From Flavihumibacter cheonanensis (GTDB lineage Bacteria; Bacteroidota; Bacteroidia; Chitinophagales; Chitinophagaceae), in NCBI RefSeq assembly GCF_022352215.1, contig NZ_JAKRWF010000002.1:62001-126000 (forward strand): DNA of 64,000 nucleotides, in the 5' to 3' direction. How positions within the stretch are numbered: the first letter of the stretch is position 1; each line of letters begins with the position of its first letter. The position numbers and the translations under genes are program-made. Under the pieces are notes generated by a model. The model saw only the letters and a program-made list of their open reading frames with translations. It was not told where the DNA came from and made no database searches. This document shows, piece after piece, positions 44,076 to 52,682 of this stretch.

Positions 44076-45644
44076 TTATTGAAGTTCAAGTACAATCACG
44101 GAAGCCGCAGGCAATTGAAGACTCAGTTGTTTATCTTTTAATTTGGCATCATTGAATGCCCGGGGTTTTACTTTCTCCGGTTGTTCGAAACTGTTATGAT
44201 CCTTCAGACTTGCTGATTGCAGGATTCTTCCGCTTACTGATTTCATCGCCTTACCGAGATCCAGTTGTACCGAATGAATTTTGGAAGGATCCATATTCAC
44301 CAGGGATATATGTGTTTTGCCGGATTTATCTACCGATGCTGATATGGATATCGCAGGCAAACTATCCTTCCCCCGAATGAACAAGGGCGCTTTGAAGTCT
44401 ACGGGTATCAGTTGCGCATCCTGGTGAACATTGTACATTTCCATTACATGGAAGGTTGGCGTGAGCAGCAATTTTTCTTTATCTGTCAGGATCACTGCCT
44501 GTAATACGTTGATGGTTTGGGCCAGGTTGGCCATTCTTACCCGATCAGCATGGTTGTTGAAAATATTAAGTGTGATGCCGGCCACCATGGCATCGCGCAT
44601 GGTATTTTGTTGTTGCAGGAAACCGGGATTAGTACCCGGGAGCGGATCATACCAGGCTCCCCACTCATCAACTACCAGCGCTACCCTTTTCTTTGGATCA
44701 TATTTATCCATGATTTTGCTATGCTCCCGCACCAGTTCTTCCATCTGCCAGGTGACACGCATATTGGCCGCATATTCATCTTCATTGAATTCGAGTGAAG
44801 AACCTTTTTTATTCCAGTCGACCACTGCGTAGTGATGAAGGGCAACGCCTTCCAGCAGGTTGAGCGGAATATTTTTCATCAGCACTTCCGTCCATTTGTA
44901 ATCACCGGAACTGGCGCCTGAAGCAATCCGGAAAATTTTGGAACTATTGCCCCAGTCCGACATGAAAGTTGCATACTTGCGGTATTCATTGGCGTAGTAC
45001 TCAGGGGTCATATGTCCACCGCAACCCCAGGCCTCATTGCCAACCCCCCAGTAACGCACATTCCACGGTTTGTCGCGACCATTTTCTCTGCGCCATTTAC
45101 TCATTGGGCTCACTCCATTAAAGTTTACATACTGTACCCAGTCGGCCAGTTCCTGAACTGTTCCGCTACCTATATTTCCTGCCAGGTAAGGTTCTGCTCC
45201 GATGCGCTCACAGAGATTCAGAAAATCATGGGTACCGAAACTGTTGTCTTCGGTTACTCCCCCCCACCACTGGTTTACAATCGTGGGACGTTTTTCTTTT
45301 GGTCCTACCCCATCTTTCCAATGATAGGTATCGGCAAAGCAGCCACCGGGCCAGCGCAGGTTGGGAATTTTTAACTTTTTCAGTGCTTCAATTACATCAT
45401 TGCGAACGCCTTCCGTATGAGGAACGAGGGTGGATTTTTCACCCACATAAAAACCACCGTAAATACAGGTGCCCAGGTGCTCCGCGAAATGACCATAGAT
45501 ATGTTTATCAATTAACGGAGCTTCAGAAGAGGGTTGCAAACGAACCGGGATGGTTTGCGCCTGGAGGCTTGTCATCCCTATAGATAAAAGAAAAACAGGC
45601 AGCAGCTGACGGCTGAAAGCAGTTGATAAAAAAGACATAGGCAA
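44076..45644 (-). CDS. Alpha-N-arabinofuranosidase, GH51 (AbfA type)
   Basis: 522 residues, with a signal peptide (FLLSIGMTSLQAQ). It is the shorter AbfA-type enzyme: NLRWPGGCFADTYHWKDGVGP, acid/base VGNEAWGCGG (Glu204) and nucleophile VVDEWGAWYD (Glu327). The initial ATG gives a longer N-terminus (MPMSFLSTAFSRQ); MPM and the next Met are both possible. First gene of the operon; the AraR-like operator at 45659-45677 is 15 bases upstream of the start. Together with the second GH51 it probably gives complementary linkage preference. Confidence 0.94.
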   Translation of the reverse strand: MPMSFLSTAFSRQLLPVFLLSIGMTSLQAQTIPVRLQPSSEAPLIDKHIYGHFAEHLGTCIYGGFYVGEKSTLVPHTEGVRNDVIEALKKLKIPNLRWPGGCFADTYHWKDGVGPKEKRPTIVNQWWGGVTEDNSFGTHDFLNLCERIGAEPYLAGNIGSGTVQELADWVQYVNFNGVSPMSKWRRENGRDKPWNVRYWGVGNEAWGCGGHMTPEYYANEYRKYATFMSDWGNSSKIFRIASGASSGDYKWTEVLMKNIPLNLLEGVALHHYAVVDWNKKGSSLEFNEDEYAANMRVTWQMEELVREHSKIMDKYDPKKRVALVVDEWGAWYDPLPGTNPGFLQQQNTMRDAMVAGITLNIFNNHADRVRMANLAQTINVLQAVILTDKEKLLLTPTFHVMEMYNVHQDAQLIPVDFKAPLFIRGKDSLPAISISASVDKSGKTHISLVNMDPSKIHSVQLDLGKAMKSVSGRILQSASLKDHNSFEQPEKVKPRAFNDAKLKDKQLSLQLPAASVIVLELQ

Positions 45645-45658
45645 ACAATTCTGGTATT

Positions 45659-45677
45659 AAATGTACAATATACACTT
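45659..45677. promoter_or_regulatory. Probable AraR operator upstream of the GH51 operon
   Basis: AAATGT-ACAATAT-ACACTT, the inverted form of the araB site. It lies 15 bases before the first GH51 ATG and overlaps a possible minus-strand -7 box (TACATTTA), a position expected for repression. The same segment is also the upstream region of the divergent xseA gene. Confidence 0.68.
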
Positions 45678-45714
45678 TTAAAAATATCCGGCAAATATTT
45701 TTGTGGCCTCCCTG

Positions 45715-45722
45715 TATCTTTA
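45715..45722 (+). promoter_or_regulatory. Candidate -7 box for xseA
   Basis: TATCTTTA, one base from TAnnTTTG, ends 4 bases before the ATG at 45727. An alternative box TATTTTTG lies at 45696-45703, 23 bases upstream. Either places the AraR-like operator next to the xseA promoter. Confidence 0.35.
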
Positions 45723-45726
45723 CAGG

Positions 45727-47145
45727 ATGATGGCTCCCATGCGATTGTCAGAACTCAATGAACTCATCCGGCTCACGCTCCAGGAAAGTTTTGCCTGGCA
45801 GCGATTCTGGGTAGTGGCAGAGATAACCAACCATACCTATTATGGTCATAAGGGCTTTCATTACTTCGATTTGGTGGAAACAGAAGAGCCGGTAGCACCC
45901 ACTACCCGGATGCCCAGGAAATCAAAAACCGCTAATTCACTGACCGCCAAAATTGCAGGCGTTGCCTGGCGGGAAGGGGCTATTCGTATCCGGGCATTTG
46001 AACAGGAAACCGGGCAGGTTTTCGGCAATGAGTTACAGGTTTTGATTGAAGTGTCGGTGGATTATCATCCTGTATATGGGCTGAAACTGACGCTGCTGGA
46101 TATTGACAGCCGCTTTACATTGGGACAATTGGAGCAAAAAAAGCAGGCAACCATCCAGCGATTGCTGCTTGAACGTCCGGATTTTGTTTGGGAGCAGGAG
46201 GGACAGCTGCAATCGGCCAACAAAGAACTCTATCTGCCTCCCGTGATACAGCGGATCGCAGTAGTGAGTTCTAAAAATGCGGCAGGTTATGAAGATTTCC
46301 TGCACAGCCTGGATACCAATTCCTTTGGTTACAAATTTGAGATTCATCCCTTTTATGCTACGGTCCAGGGAGAGCAGCATGCGCTGGAATTAGCCGCCAC
46401 CATTGCTGCCATTGAAACCAGGGCGTTGGAATTGGAACAGGATTTTGATGCGGTGATATTGATTCGGGGAGGGGGCGCGGCCACCGACTTACTGATCTTT
46501 GACCAGTTTGAAGTGGCGGAAGCAATAGCAGCCTGCCCTTTTCCGGTTTTTACAGGAATTGGGCATCAGAAAAACGAGACCATTGCGGATCTCCTGGCCC
46601 ATACCGCATTCAAAACTCCCACCAAAGTGGCTGAATTTATTATAGAGCGGAACCGGGGATTTGAAACAGGCCTATTCACAATACTGCACCAGGTGCAGTT
46701 ATTAAGCAGGCAATTGGTTTCGGAACAGTTATCGTTCCTCGACCGGGTTCGGTTCTCCCTTAGTTACCGTACGCAGGAGCTGCTCAACCAGGAAAAACAA
46801 CAGATCCGGGAAATGCATGCATTGGTTCGCAGGCAACCACAGCGCCTGCTCAATAACCAGCAACTCCTTTTGCAGGAAATGAAAACCGGGCTGCAGGTAA
46901 ATACGTCAGGGTTTATCCGGACCCGGGAAAAAGACCTTGCCCACCTGTTGCGTCTGTTCCGGATGTCCTCACCGGAAAAATTACTGGCCCGGGGATTTGC
47001 CCTGGTGGTCAAAGAGGGGAAGGTTCAGGCCAATGCCACAGAAATTCATCCGGAAGACATGATACAAATCCTATTTGCCGGCACTCAGTTGGATGCTGCC
47101 GTGAAACATAAAAAAGAATACGATGGAGACCCCTTTAACCTATGA
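45727..47145 (+). CDS. xseA: Exodeoxyribonuclease VII large subunit
   Basis: 472 residues from MMAPMRLSELNELI. The upstream frame start at 45703 would lie in the promoter. The N-terminal OB fold (residues about 10-110, FWVVAEITNHTYYGHKGFHYFDLVE) is followed by the catalytic region with RIAVVSSKNAAGYEDFL, VILIRGGGAATDLLIFDQFEVAEAIA and TGIGHQKNETIADLLAHTAFKTPT, and then a long coiled-coil. It degrades single-stranded DNA into acid-insoluble oligonucleotides. The small-subunit gene begins inside its last 23 bases. Confidence 0.94.
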   Translation: MMAPMRLSELNELIRLTLQESFAWQRFWVVAEITNHTYYGHKGFHYFDLVETEEPVAPTTRMPRKSKTANSLTAKIAGVAWREGAIRIRAFEQETGQVFGNELQVLIEVSVDYHPVYGLKLTLLDIDSRFTLGQLEQKKQATIQRLLLERPDFVWEQEGQLQSANKELYLPPVIQRIAVVSSKNAAGYEDFLHSLDTNSFGYKFEIHPFYATVQGEQHALELAATIAAIETRALELEQDFDAVILIRGGGAATDLLIFDQFEVAEAIAACPFPVFTGIGHQKNETIADLLAHTAFKTPTKVAEFIIERNRGFETGLFTILHQVQLLSRQLVSEQLSFLDRVRFSLSYRTQELLNQEKQQIREMHALVRRQPQRLLNNQQLLLQEMKTGLQVNTSGFIRTREKDLAHLLRLFRMSSPEKLLARGFALVVKEGKVQANATEIHPEDMIQILFAGTQLDAAVKHKKEYDGDPFNL

Positions 47146-47317
47146 ATCTGCCTATGCGGAACTTCAGGAAATTGTGACTGCGTTGGAAAATGAAACCATT
47201 TCGGTGGATGAGCTGGCAATTAAAGTGAAAAGAGCAACCCAACTGGTCGAGTTCTGCCAACAAAAACTCAAATCCACAGAAGCCGAGCTGGACAAGATCA
47301 TCAAAACCCCGGAATAA
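47123..47317 (+). CDS. xseB: Exodeoxyribonuclease VII small subunit
   Basis: 64 residues. LTYESAYAELQEIVTALEN is the hallmark XseB opening, then a coiled helix with VDELAIKVKRATQLVEFCQQKL, as in the small subunits that coat the large subunit. Its start lies inside xseA (23-base overlap), so the two are translationally coupled. Followed within 4 bases of the stop by palindrome copy 4. Confidence 0.92.
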   Translation: METPLTYESAYAELQEIVTALENETISVDELAIKVKRATQLVEFCQQKLKSTEAELDKIIKTPE

Positions 47318-47320
47318 CTT

Positions 47321-47347
47321 CACCCGTCCGGTGGCACCGGACGGGTG
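47321..47347. repeat. Palindromic intergenic repeat, copy 4
   Basis: Perfect 27-bp palindrome identical to copy 2 (arms CACCCGTCCGGTG and CACCGGACGGGTG, central G at 47334), located between the convergent xseB and mutarotase genes. No T-run. Confidence 0.92.
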
Positions 47348-47350
47348 AGG

Positions 47351-47686
47351 TTAGCTGTTCAGCGCAAAGATCTGCTCCATGGGAACCCATTTCTGGTTGG
47401 GTGCTGCCCAGGGCAGGCGCTGCTGGAAAGTATCCATCAGCTGTTCCCATTCTACTACTTTCGGATTAGAAGCATCGGCTGCAGCTTTTGCTGCGGAATC
47501 AAAGTTGGCGCTCACTTCCATGATCATAAACAGCCGGTTTCCGGTACGATATATCTGCATATCCAGGATGCCCGCTTCCCGGATGGAATCCAGTATTTCG
47601 GGCCATACAGCCCGGTGGTACGCTTCATATTGTGCAATCAGTTCAGGATCTTCCTTTAAATCAAGTGCCAAACAAAATCGTTGCAT
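47351..47686 (-). CDS. L-rhamnose mutarotase-like protein
   Basis: 111 residues. The family motif YHRAVWPEI holds the catalytic His, and MQRFCLALDLKED, LFMIMEVS and the C-terminal segment match L-rhamnose mutarotases (RhaM, about 104 residues). It catalyses anomer interconversion of L-rhamnose. Fucose mutarotase-like activity is an alternative. Convergent with xseB. A GH78-like enzyme occurs about 9 kb away, but no rhamnose catabolic genes are adjacent. Confidence 0.88.
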   Translation of the reverse strand: MQRFCLALDLKEDPELIAQYEAYHRAVWPEILDSIREAGILDMQIYRTGNRLFMIMEVSANFDSAAKAAADASNPKVVEWEQLMDTFQQRLPWAAPNQKWVPMEQIFALNS

Positions 47687-47788
47687 AACCAGATGAATGT
47701 TTGCACCAAATTAGCCATCTCTTCAGGAATTCTACTACCTGAAATTTATCCGTTTTTCCCCTTCAGCAGGAGTTGGTAACTTTCCTGC

Positions 47789-49372
47789 ATGTTTAGCCGA
47801 AAACAAATCCTGATCGCTTTTCTATTGACATTATTCTTGTGCAGATTCAGCCCTTTGGCCGCGCAGGACTATGATATTCTGTTGCTGAATGGACGAATCA
47901 TCAATGGAACCGGGAATGCCTGGTTTTATGGCGATCTGGGTATTAAGGACGGAAAAATTGCAGCCATCGGTCAGTTAAAAAACAAAACTGCCACCAAAAC
48001 AATAGATGTGGAGAACCGGGTGATTGCCCCCGGGTTTATTGACGTACACGGACATATTGAGGGCAGTATATTTCGTCGCCCGACCGCGGATAATTTTATT
48101 TATGATGGCGTAACCACCATCATAACAGGAAATTGCGGGTCTGCTTCGGATGACCTTGCGGATTTTTTCAGGAAGCTGGACAGTGCGCGGGTATCCATCA
48201 ACGTGGCATCACTTGCCGGGCATAATACCATTCGCCGGCAGGCAGTGGGACTGGAAAACCTTCCTATAACAGCCATGCACCAGCGAAAAATGGACAGCCT
48301 GATGGCAAAAGCCATGAAGGATGGAGCGGTTGGACTCTCAACCGGTTTGATTTACCTGCCGGGTATGTATGCGCAGACCGGAGAAGTGGTGAGCCTGGCA
48401 AAAGTAGCAGCCGCCTATGGGGGAGTATATGCCTCCCATATCCGGAGTGAAGGAGGCAAGGTGGCGGAAGCCATTGATGAAGCCATTGAAATTGGGCGCC
48501 AGGCAAAACTTCCAGTGCAGATCTCCCATTTCAAGGTAGCAGGCCGCGCGAACTGGGGTCGATCCACCGAAACACTGGGTTATATCAAAAAAGCCAGGGA
48601 AGAAGGATATGATGTTACTATTGATCAATATCCCTATACCGCCAGCAGTACCAACCTGAATACACAATTACCGGACTGGGCGCAATCGGGCGGATTGGAT
48701 TCCATCCGGAAGCGCTTATCCGACCCTGTTATAAAAGCCAGGATTGAAAAGGAAATGCAGGCCAACCTGAAGAGAAACAAATACCCGAACTATTCCTATG
48801 CAGTGGTTGCGCGTCACGAGGCAGATAGTAGTTACAATGGCAAATCCATCACGGAGATCAATCAGCTCAAGGGCAGAAAGAACAAAGTGAAAGAAGAAAT
48901 CAAAACTGTCCTGGACCTGATAAATGCAGGTGGCGCCCAGATGGTATACCACAGTATGAATGAAAACGATCTGCGTTATTTCATGGGATATCCACACAAT
49001 ATGATTGGTGCAGATGCAGGAGTTTCAGATGGAACCGGCATGCCCCACCCGCGCGGTTATGGCAGCAATGCACGAGTACTGGGAAAATATGTAAGGGAAG
49101 AGAAAATCATTACCCTAGAAGAAGCCATCCGTCGCATGACCTCTCTTGCAGCCCAGAAATTCAACCTTCCCTCACGTGGATTGTTACTGGAAGGAAAGGC
49201 GGCAGATATTGTTGTGTTTGATCCGGCTACTGTTACAGACAAAGCCAGCTTTACGAATCCGCATCAGTTTTCGGAAGGGTTTCAATGGATCCTGGTGAAT
49301 GGGGAACTGGTATTGGAAAATGGCAAACACACAGGTGCGAAAAGCGGTCTTGTATTGAGAAAAGGAGACTGA
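47789..49372 (+). CDS. N-acyl-D-amino-acid deacylase (D-aminoacylase family)
   Basis: 527 residues with a Sec signal (ILIAFLLTLFLCRFSPLAAQ). The amidohydrolase-3 fold shows LLNGRIINGTGNAWFYGDLGIKDGKIAAIG, the metal site FIDVHGHIEG, and later VYASHIRSEGG, plus MVYHSMNENDLRYFM and MPHPRGYGSNARVLG with the metal-activating residues. These enzymes hydrolyse N-acyl-D-amino acids or related dipeptides. An exported version suggests scavenging of D-amino acid-containing material. The AlkB-like gene begins 3 bases after the stop. Confidence 0.9.
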   Translation: MFSRKQILIAFLLTLFLCRFSPLAAQDYDILLLNGRIINGTGNAWFYGDLGIKDGKIAAIGQLKNKTATKTIDVENRVIAPGFIDVHGHIEGSIFRRPTADNFIYDGVTTIITGNCGSASDDLADFFRKLDSARVSINVASLAGHNTIRRQAVGLENLPITAMHQRKMDSLMAKAMKDGAVGLSTGLIYLPGMYAQTGEVVSLAKVAAAYGGVYASHIRSEGGKVAEAIDEAIEIGRQAKLPVQISHFKVAGRANWGRSTETLGYIKKAREEGYDVTIDQYPYTASSTNLNTQLPDWAQSGGLDSIRKRLSDPVIKARIEKEMQANLKRNKYPNYSYAVVARHEADSSYNGKSITEINQLKGRKNKVKEEIKTVLDLINAGGAQMVYHSMNENDLRYFMGYPHNMIGADAGVSDGTGMPHPRGYGSNARVLGKYVREEKIITLEEAIRRMTSLAAQKFNLPSRGLLLEGKAADIVVFDPATVTDKASFTNPHQFSEGFQWILVNGELVLENGKHTGAKSGLVLRKGD

Positions 49373-49374
49373 CC

Positions 49375-49956
49375 ATGCAAAATGTATTACCGAAAGACGG
49401 TGAAGTATATTATTACCCGGATTTCTTCTCTAAAGAAGAAAGTGACCGGTTGTTTGAGGAACTCAAAACAAGTGTGAGCTGGAAACAGGAACCGATTAAG
49501 CTCTTTGGCAGGGAAGTGATGCAGCCACGCTTAACCGCCTGGTATGGGGATAACGATAAACCTTATTCGTACTCAGGAATTACGATGCATCCGCATCCCT
49601 GGACTCCTGCCCTGGTACAAATAAAACAACGAATTGAGGAAATAGCCGGGACAAACTTTACCAGTGCGCTGTTGAATTATTATCGGAACCAGCAGGACAG
49701 TATGGGCTGGCATCGCGATAATGAAAAAGAACTGGGACCCAATCCGATTATCGGTTCTGTTTCCTTTGGTGAAGCCCGGGAATTTCAGTTCCGGCATTAC
49801 TATGATAAATCAATGAAGCAGGCCCTGTTGCTCACACACGGTTCCTTCCTGCTCATGAAAGGAAGTACCCAGCATTACTGGGAGCATGCGCTGCCAAAAA
49901 GAAGCAGAGTATTGGGAGGCAGGATCAATCTTACATTCCGCAAAATTTACACCTGA
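49375..49956 (+). CDS. AlkB-like Fe(II)/2-oxoglutarate dioxygenase
   Basis: 193 residues from the ATG 3 bases after the preceding stop. A longer frame starting at 49285 would run inside the upstream coding sequence. The iron ligands are WHRDNEKELG (His, Asp) and the later His in TQHYWEHALPK. The 2-oxoglutarate-binding Arg is in GRINLTFRKI. LTAWYGDNDKPYSYSG is typical of AlkB homologues, which demethylate alkylated bases in DNA or RNA. Probably cotranscribed with the D-aminoacylase, though the link is unclear. Confidence 0.92.
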   Translation: MQNVLPKDGEVYYYPDFFSKEESDRLFEELKTSVSWKQEPIKLFGREVMQPRLTAWYGDNDKPYSYSGITMHPHPWTPALVQIKQRIEEIAGTNFTSALLNYYRNQQDSMGWHRDNEKELGPNPIIGSVSFGEAREFQFRHYYDKSMKQALLLTHGSFLLMKGSTQHYWEHALPKRSRVLGGRINLTFRKIYT

Positions 49957-50004
49957 GCTGCCAACACCCTGTTTCAGAACTGGTTTAATGGTAAATGGAT
50001 CCGA

Positions 50005-51312
50005 TTACTGCTTTATAAATTCAACCCGGCGGTTGCTGGCTTTTGCTTCTGCCGAATTGCGGTTGTCGATAGGCTGACTGCTACCCTTTCCATCGGTACT
50101 AAGGCGAGAGGCATCAATTCCGAATTCAGTCACCAGGATATTTTTCACTGACTCCGCTCTTTGTTTGGAAAGGGTAAGATTTCCGGTTGCACTGCCATCA
50201 CTATCGGTATGACCCACTATAGCAACTTTGACAGCTGCATTTTCTTTTAATACCTGGGCAATTTCTTTTATCACGCCATAACTGGATGGTTTAACGATGG
50301 CCTTATTAACATCAAACAGGATAGCGTTGGTAACAAATTTACCTTCTGTAATCAGTTTGGAACGGGTATCCGGCATTCCTTCGGCTACGCGAAGCTGTGA
50401 GATAGCATAACTAAGTCCCTCTGTGCCATATAGATTGGCATGAAAAAGCAGCCGATACTGCTGGGCGGGATCAAATGCCCTGGGAAGATCAATCAGCTTT
50501 GTTTCATTGATGTAAACACGAAGTCTTGTTTTCTGGCGCCATACAGAAACCTTCGCCTTACGATTGTATTCACTCGCCCAATACAGGTTTTTCGCAATAC
50601 TATTGTTAATGATTTCATTCCCCTCGGCATCGCGCACTGTGAAATTGACGCTTCCTTCGGATGAGGCATTAAAGGAAACCCAAACGGCTGATGGTTCATC
50701 CGGTGTAAGCAAACTCTTGCTATCTCTGACAAATCCAAAAGAAAAGGCTTCGTTTGTAGGTGTAAAATCACCCAATGCTAACAGCTCAAATTCAATAGTG
50801 CTGTTATCCGGAAGTTTATTCAGGAATTCAGGATAATAATAGCCAACCTGGGTCAGGTTCATCCAATGCTGATCTGATCCATCAACAGTAATGACTTCGC
50901 CGGAGGAGTTGGTATTCCAGCGGGCCGGAAAATCACCAACCGCATCCTGGGAAAAATCCTCTATGGCAACAATTTTTTCTCCTGGCACAAAATCGAATTT
51001 GCTGTATCGTTTGAACTCGGATCCGGAGGCTGCACCGGGTGATGTTCCCGGCTTTTTGGCAGTATCAGCGCCTGTGATTTCTTCCTCTTCTTCATCTTCC
51101 TCTGCAGTTTTTTCTGCTTTTTTCTTTTTCTTAAATAAGCCATTGATACCCTCTTCTATTTTGTCAAGGCCTTTGTCAATTCCTTCTTCGGTACGCTGAT
51201 CTGCGCGCTGGGTGGTTTTGCGTTTTACTTTTTCTTTCGGATCAATGGTTTGAGCCCCGCTGTTAAAGTAAAACACCAGGGAAGCCAGTAATACTAGTAC
51301 AATAGATTTCAT
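50005..51312 (-). CDS. OmpA-family outer-membrane protein with peptidoglycan-binding domain
   Basis: 435 residues. The signal peptide (MKSIVLVLLASLVFYFNSGAQ) is followed by a lysine/glutamate-rich stretch (KKKKKAEKTAEEDEEEEE) and a central beta-rich region resembling a laminin-G/concanavalin-type domain (residues about 110-320). The C-terminal OmpA domain (about 335-435) has ATGNLTLSKQRAESVKNILV and ASNRRVEF, with the diaminopimelate-contacting Asp and Arg positions. It probably links the outer membrane to peptidoglycan. Divergent from the sigma gene. Confidence 0.88.
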   Translation of the reverse strand: MKSIVLVLLASLVFYFNSGAQTIDPKEKVKRKTTQRADQRTEEGIDKGLDKIEEGINGLFKKKKKAEKTAEEDEEEEEITGADTAKKPGTSPGAASGSEFKRYSKFDFVPGEKIVAIEDFSQDAVGDFPARWNTNSSGEVITVDGSDQHWMNLTQVGYYYPEFLNKLPDNSTIEFELLALGDFTPTNEAFSFGFVRDSKSLLTPDEPSAVWVSFNASSEGSVNFTVRDAEGNEIINNSIAKNLYWASEYNRKAKVSVWRQKTRLRVYINETKLIDLPRAFDPAQQYRLLFHANLYGTEGLSYAISQLRVAEGMPDTRSKLITEGKFVTNAILFDVNKAIVKPSSYGVIKEIAQVLKENAAVKVAIVGHTDSDGSATGNLTLSKQRAESVKNILVTEFGIDASRLSTDGKGSSQPIDNRNSAEAKASNRRVEFIKQ

Positions 51313-51432
51313 ATTTGCAATGGTTTTGTTGGTAGCATCCTTATTAGTAGTGAAAATGAAAAAAGGTAAACATGCCTGGAGAAATTTTTTTTATGTTTAC
51401 TTTTTCGGGATTTCAACACTAAAGAGCAGGAC

Positions 51433-51954
51433 TTGAATCGAATCGAAGCATTAAAAAGAGGCGATCCATCTATCACCCGTATGGAATACGAAACCAACAG
51501 GGAGGGATTTTTTGCGTTCCTGCGTAAACTGGGAGCATCTGAAGAATCATTAGCAGATCGTTACCAGGATGCCTTTATAATATTGCTGGAAAATATCCGG
51601 AAAGGCAGGTTGGATCAATTGGAAGCCAGGTTGAGTACCTATTTGTTTGCTATTGGGAAATACAGTTATTTCAACTCAAAAAAACAGCCCGACTTGATTC
51701 CTTTGGATGAAAACAGTGAAGTCCGGCTCAGCTGGGATCCCTTTACGGATTCCTTACCCGAAGGATTTACTGAAAAGCTGGAACAACAATTCCGGTTATT
51801 GGGTCTGAAATGCCAGGAAATATTAAAAGCATTTTATTACACCGGATTAAAGCTGGATGAAATTGTATCCAACATGGGTTATGAAAATAAAGAGACAGCC
51901 AAGAGCCAGAAATCCCGCTGTCTGCAACAATTAAAAAAACAGCTACGCAGTTAA
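51433..51954 (+). CDS. ECF-type RNA polymerase sigma factor
   Basis: 173 residues if translation starts at TTG 51433. An ATG at 51481 is an alternative that removes 16 residues. Region 2 is LADRYQDAFIILLENIRKGR, and region 4 shows LGLKCQEILKAFYYTGLKLDEIVSNMGYENKETAKSQKSRCLQQLKKQL. The short 173-aa form and the immediately following TPR membrane gene (5 bp) match a sigma/anti-sigma-like unit that is not of FecI/FecR type. Confidence 0.85.
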   Translation: MNRIEALKRGDPSITRMEYETNREGFFAFLRKLGASEESLADRYQDAFIILLENIRKGRLDQLEARLSTYLFAIGKYSYFNSKKQPDLIPLDENSEVRLSWDPFTDSLPEGFTEKLEQQFRLLGLKCQEILKAFYYTGLKLDEIVSNMGYENKETAKSQKSRCLQQLKKQLRS

Positions 51955-51959
51955 GTAGT

Positions 51960-52682
51960 ATGGATACAACTGATTTATTAAACCGCTATTTCGAAGGGAG
52001 TCTCAGCCCGGAAGAAGAACAGGCTTTTCTGCTGGCACTGGATTCCGATCCTGAACTAAAAGAGGAATGGACCTTCAGAAAAGAACTAGGTGCAGGTTTG
52101 CATATTCTTCAACGAAAGCAGGACAAAGAAATGCTCCGGAAATGGGATGCTGAAAGAAAAAGCGTCAACCCGTTCAAAAAGCTGCTGGCAGTGGCTGCAA
52201 TGCTGGCTGTTATTGCATTGGTTTACTGGATCTACTCCACGCAGCAACAATCCGACAACTTATATGCTCACTATTTTCAGGCCTATCCCAATGTAATACG
52301 CCCAACGGTTCGCGGGGAAAGAGCTGATACACTCAATAGTACCGTTCTCCAGGCTTTTCAACTGTATGAAGAAGGCAGGTACAAAGATGCCGGTTCCTTA
52401 TTTCAACAAGCCTATCAATACAACAGGGAAGATTATACGCTTTTTTATGCTGCAATTTGCCAGATGGAAACCGGTGATCTAAAAGAGGCCATCCAACAGT
52501 TCGAAGCTATACCCTGGAAAAAAGATGCGTATGCACTGAAATCCTGGGCGGACTGGTACCGTGCGCTGGCTTATTTAAAGCTTGGCCAGGTTCAGGAAGC
52601 AAAGGAGCTACTATCCCAGCTAAGCAGGGAAAACCATCCGGCTTCCAGCCTTGCAATCAAACTATTGGGGGAATTAAACTGA
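51960..52682 (+). CDS. Membrane protein with TPR region, putative anti-sigma partner
   Basis: 240 residues. An N-terminal cytoplasmic region (about 1-75, LLNRYFEGSLSPEEEQAFLLALDSDPELKEEW, an anti-sigma-like acidic helix pattern) leads to one membrane helix (KKLLAVAAMLAVIALVYWIYS, about 75-95) and a periplasmic tetratricopeptide region (FQLYEEGRYKDAGSLFQQAYQY, then repeated helical pairs). Encoded 5 bp after the sigma gene, so it likely binds and regulates that sigma factor. Its 3' end overlaps the convergent CHAT gene by 9 bases. Confidence 0.72.
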   Translation: MDTTDLLNRYFEGSLSPEEEQAFLLALDSDPELKEEWTFRKELGAGLHILQRKQDKEMLRKWDAERKSVNPFKKLLAVAAMLAVIALVYWIYSTQQQSDNLYAHYFQAYPNVIRPTVRGERADTLNSTVLQAFQLYEEGRYKDAGSLFQQAYQYNREDYTLFYAAICQMETGDLKEAIQQFEAIPWKKDAYALKSWADWYRALAYLKLGQVQEAKELLSQLSRENHPASSLAIKLLGELN

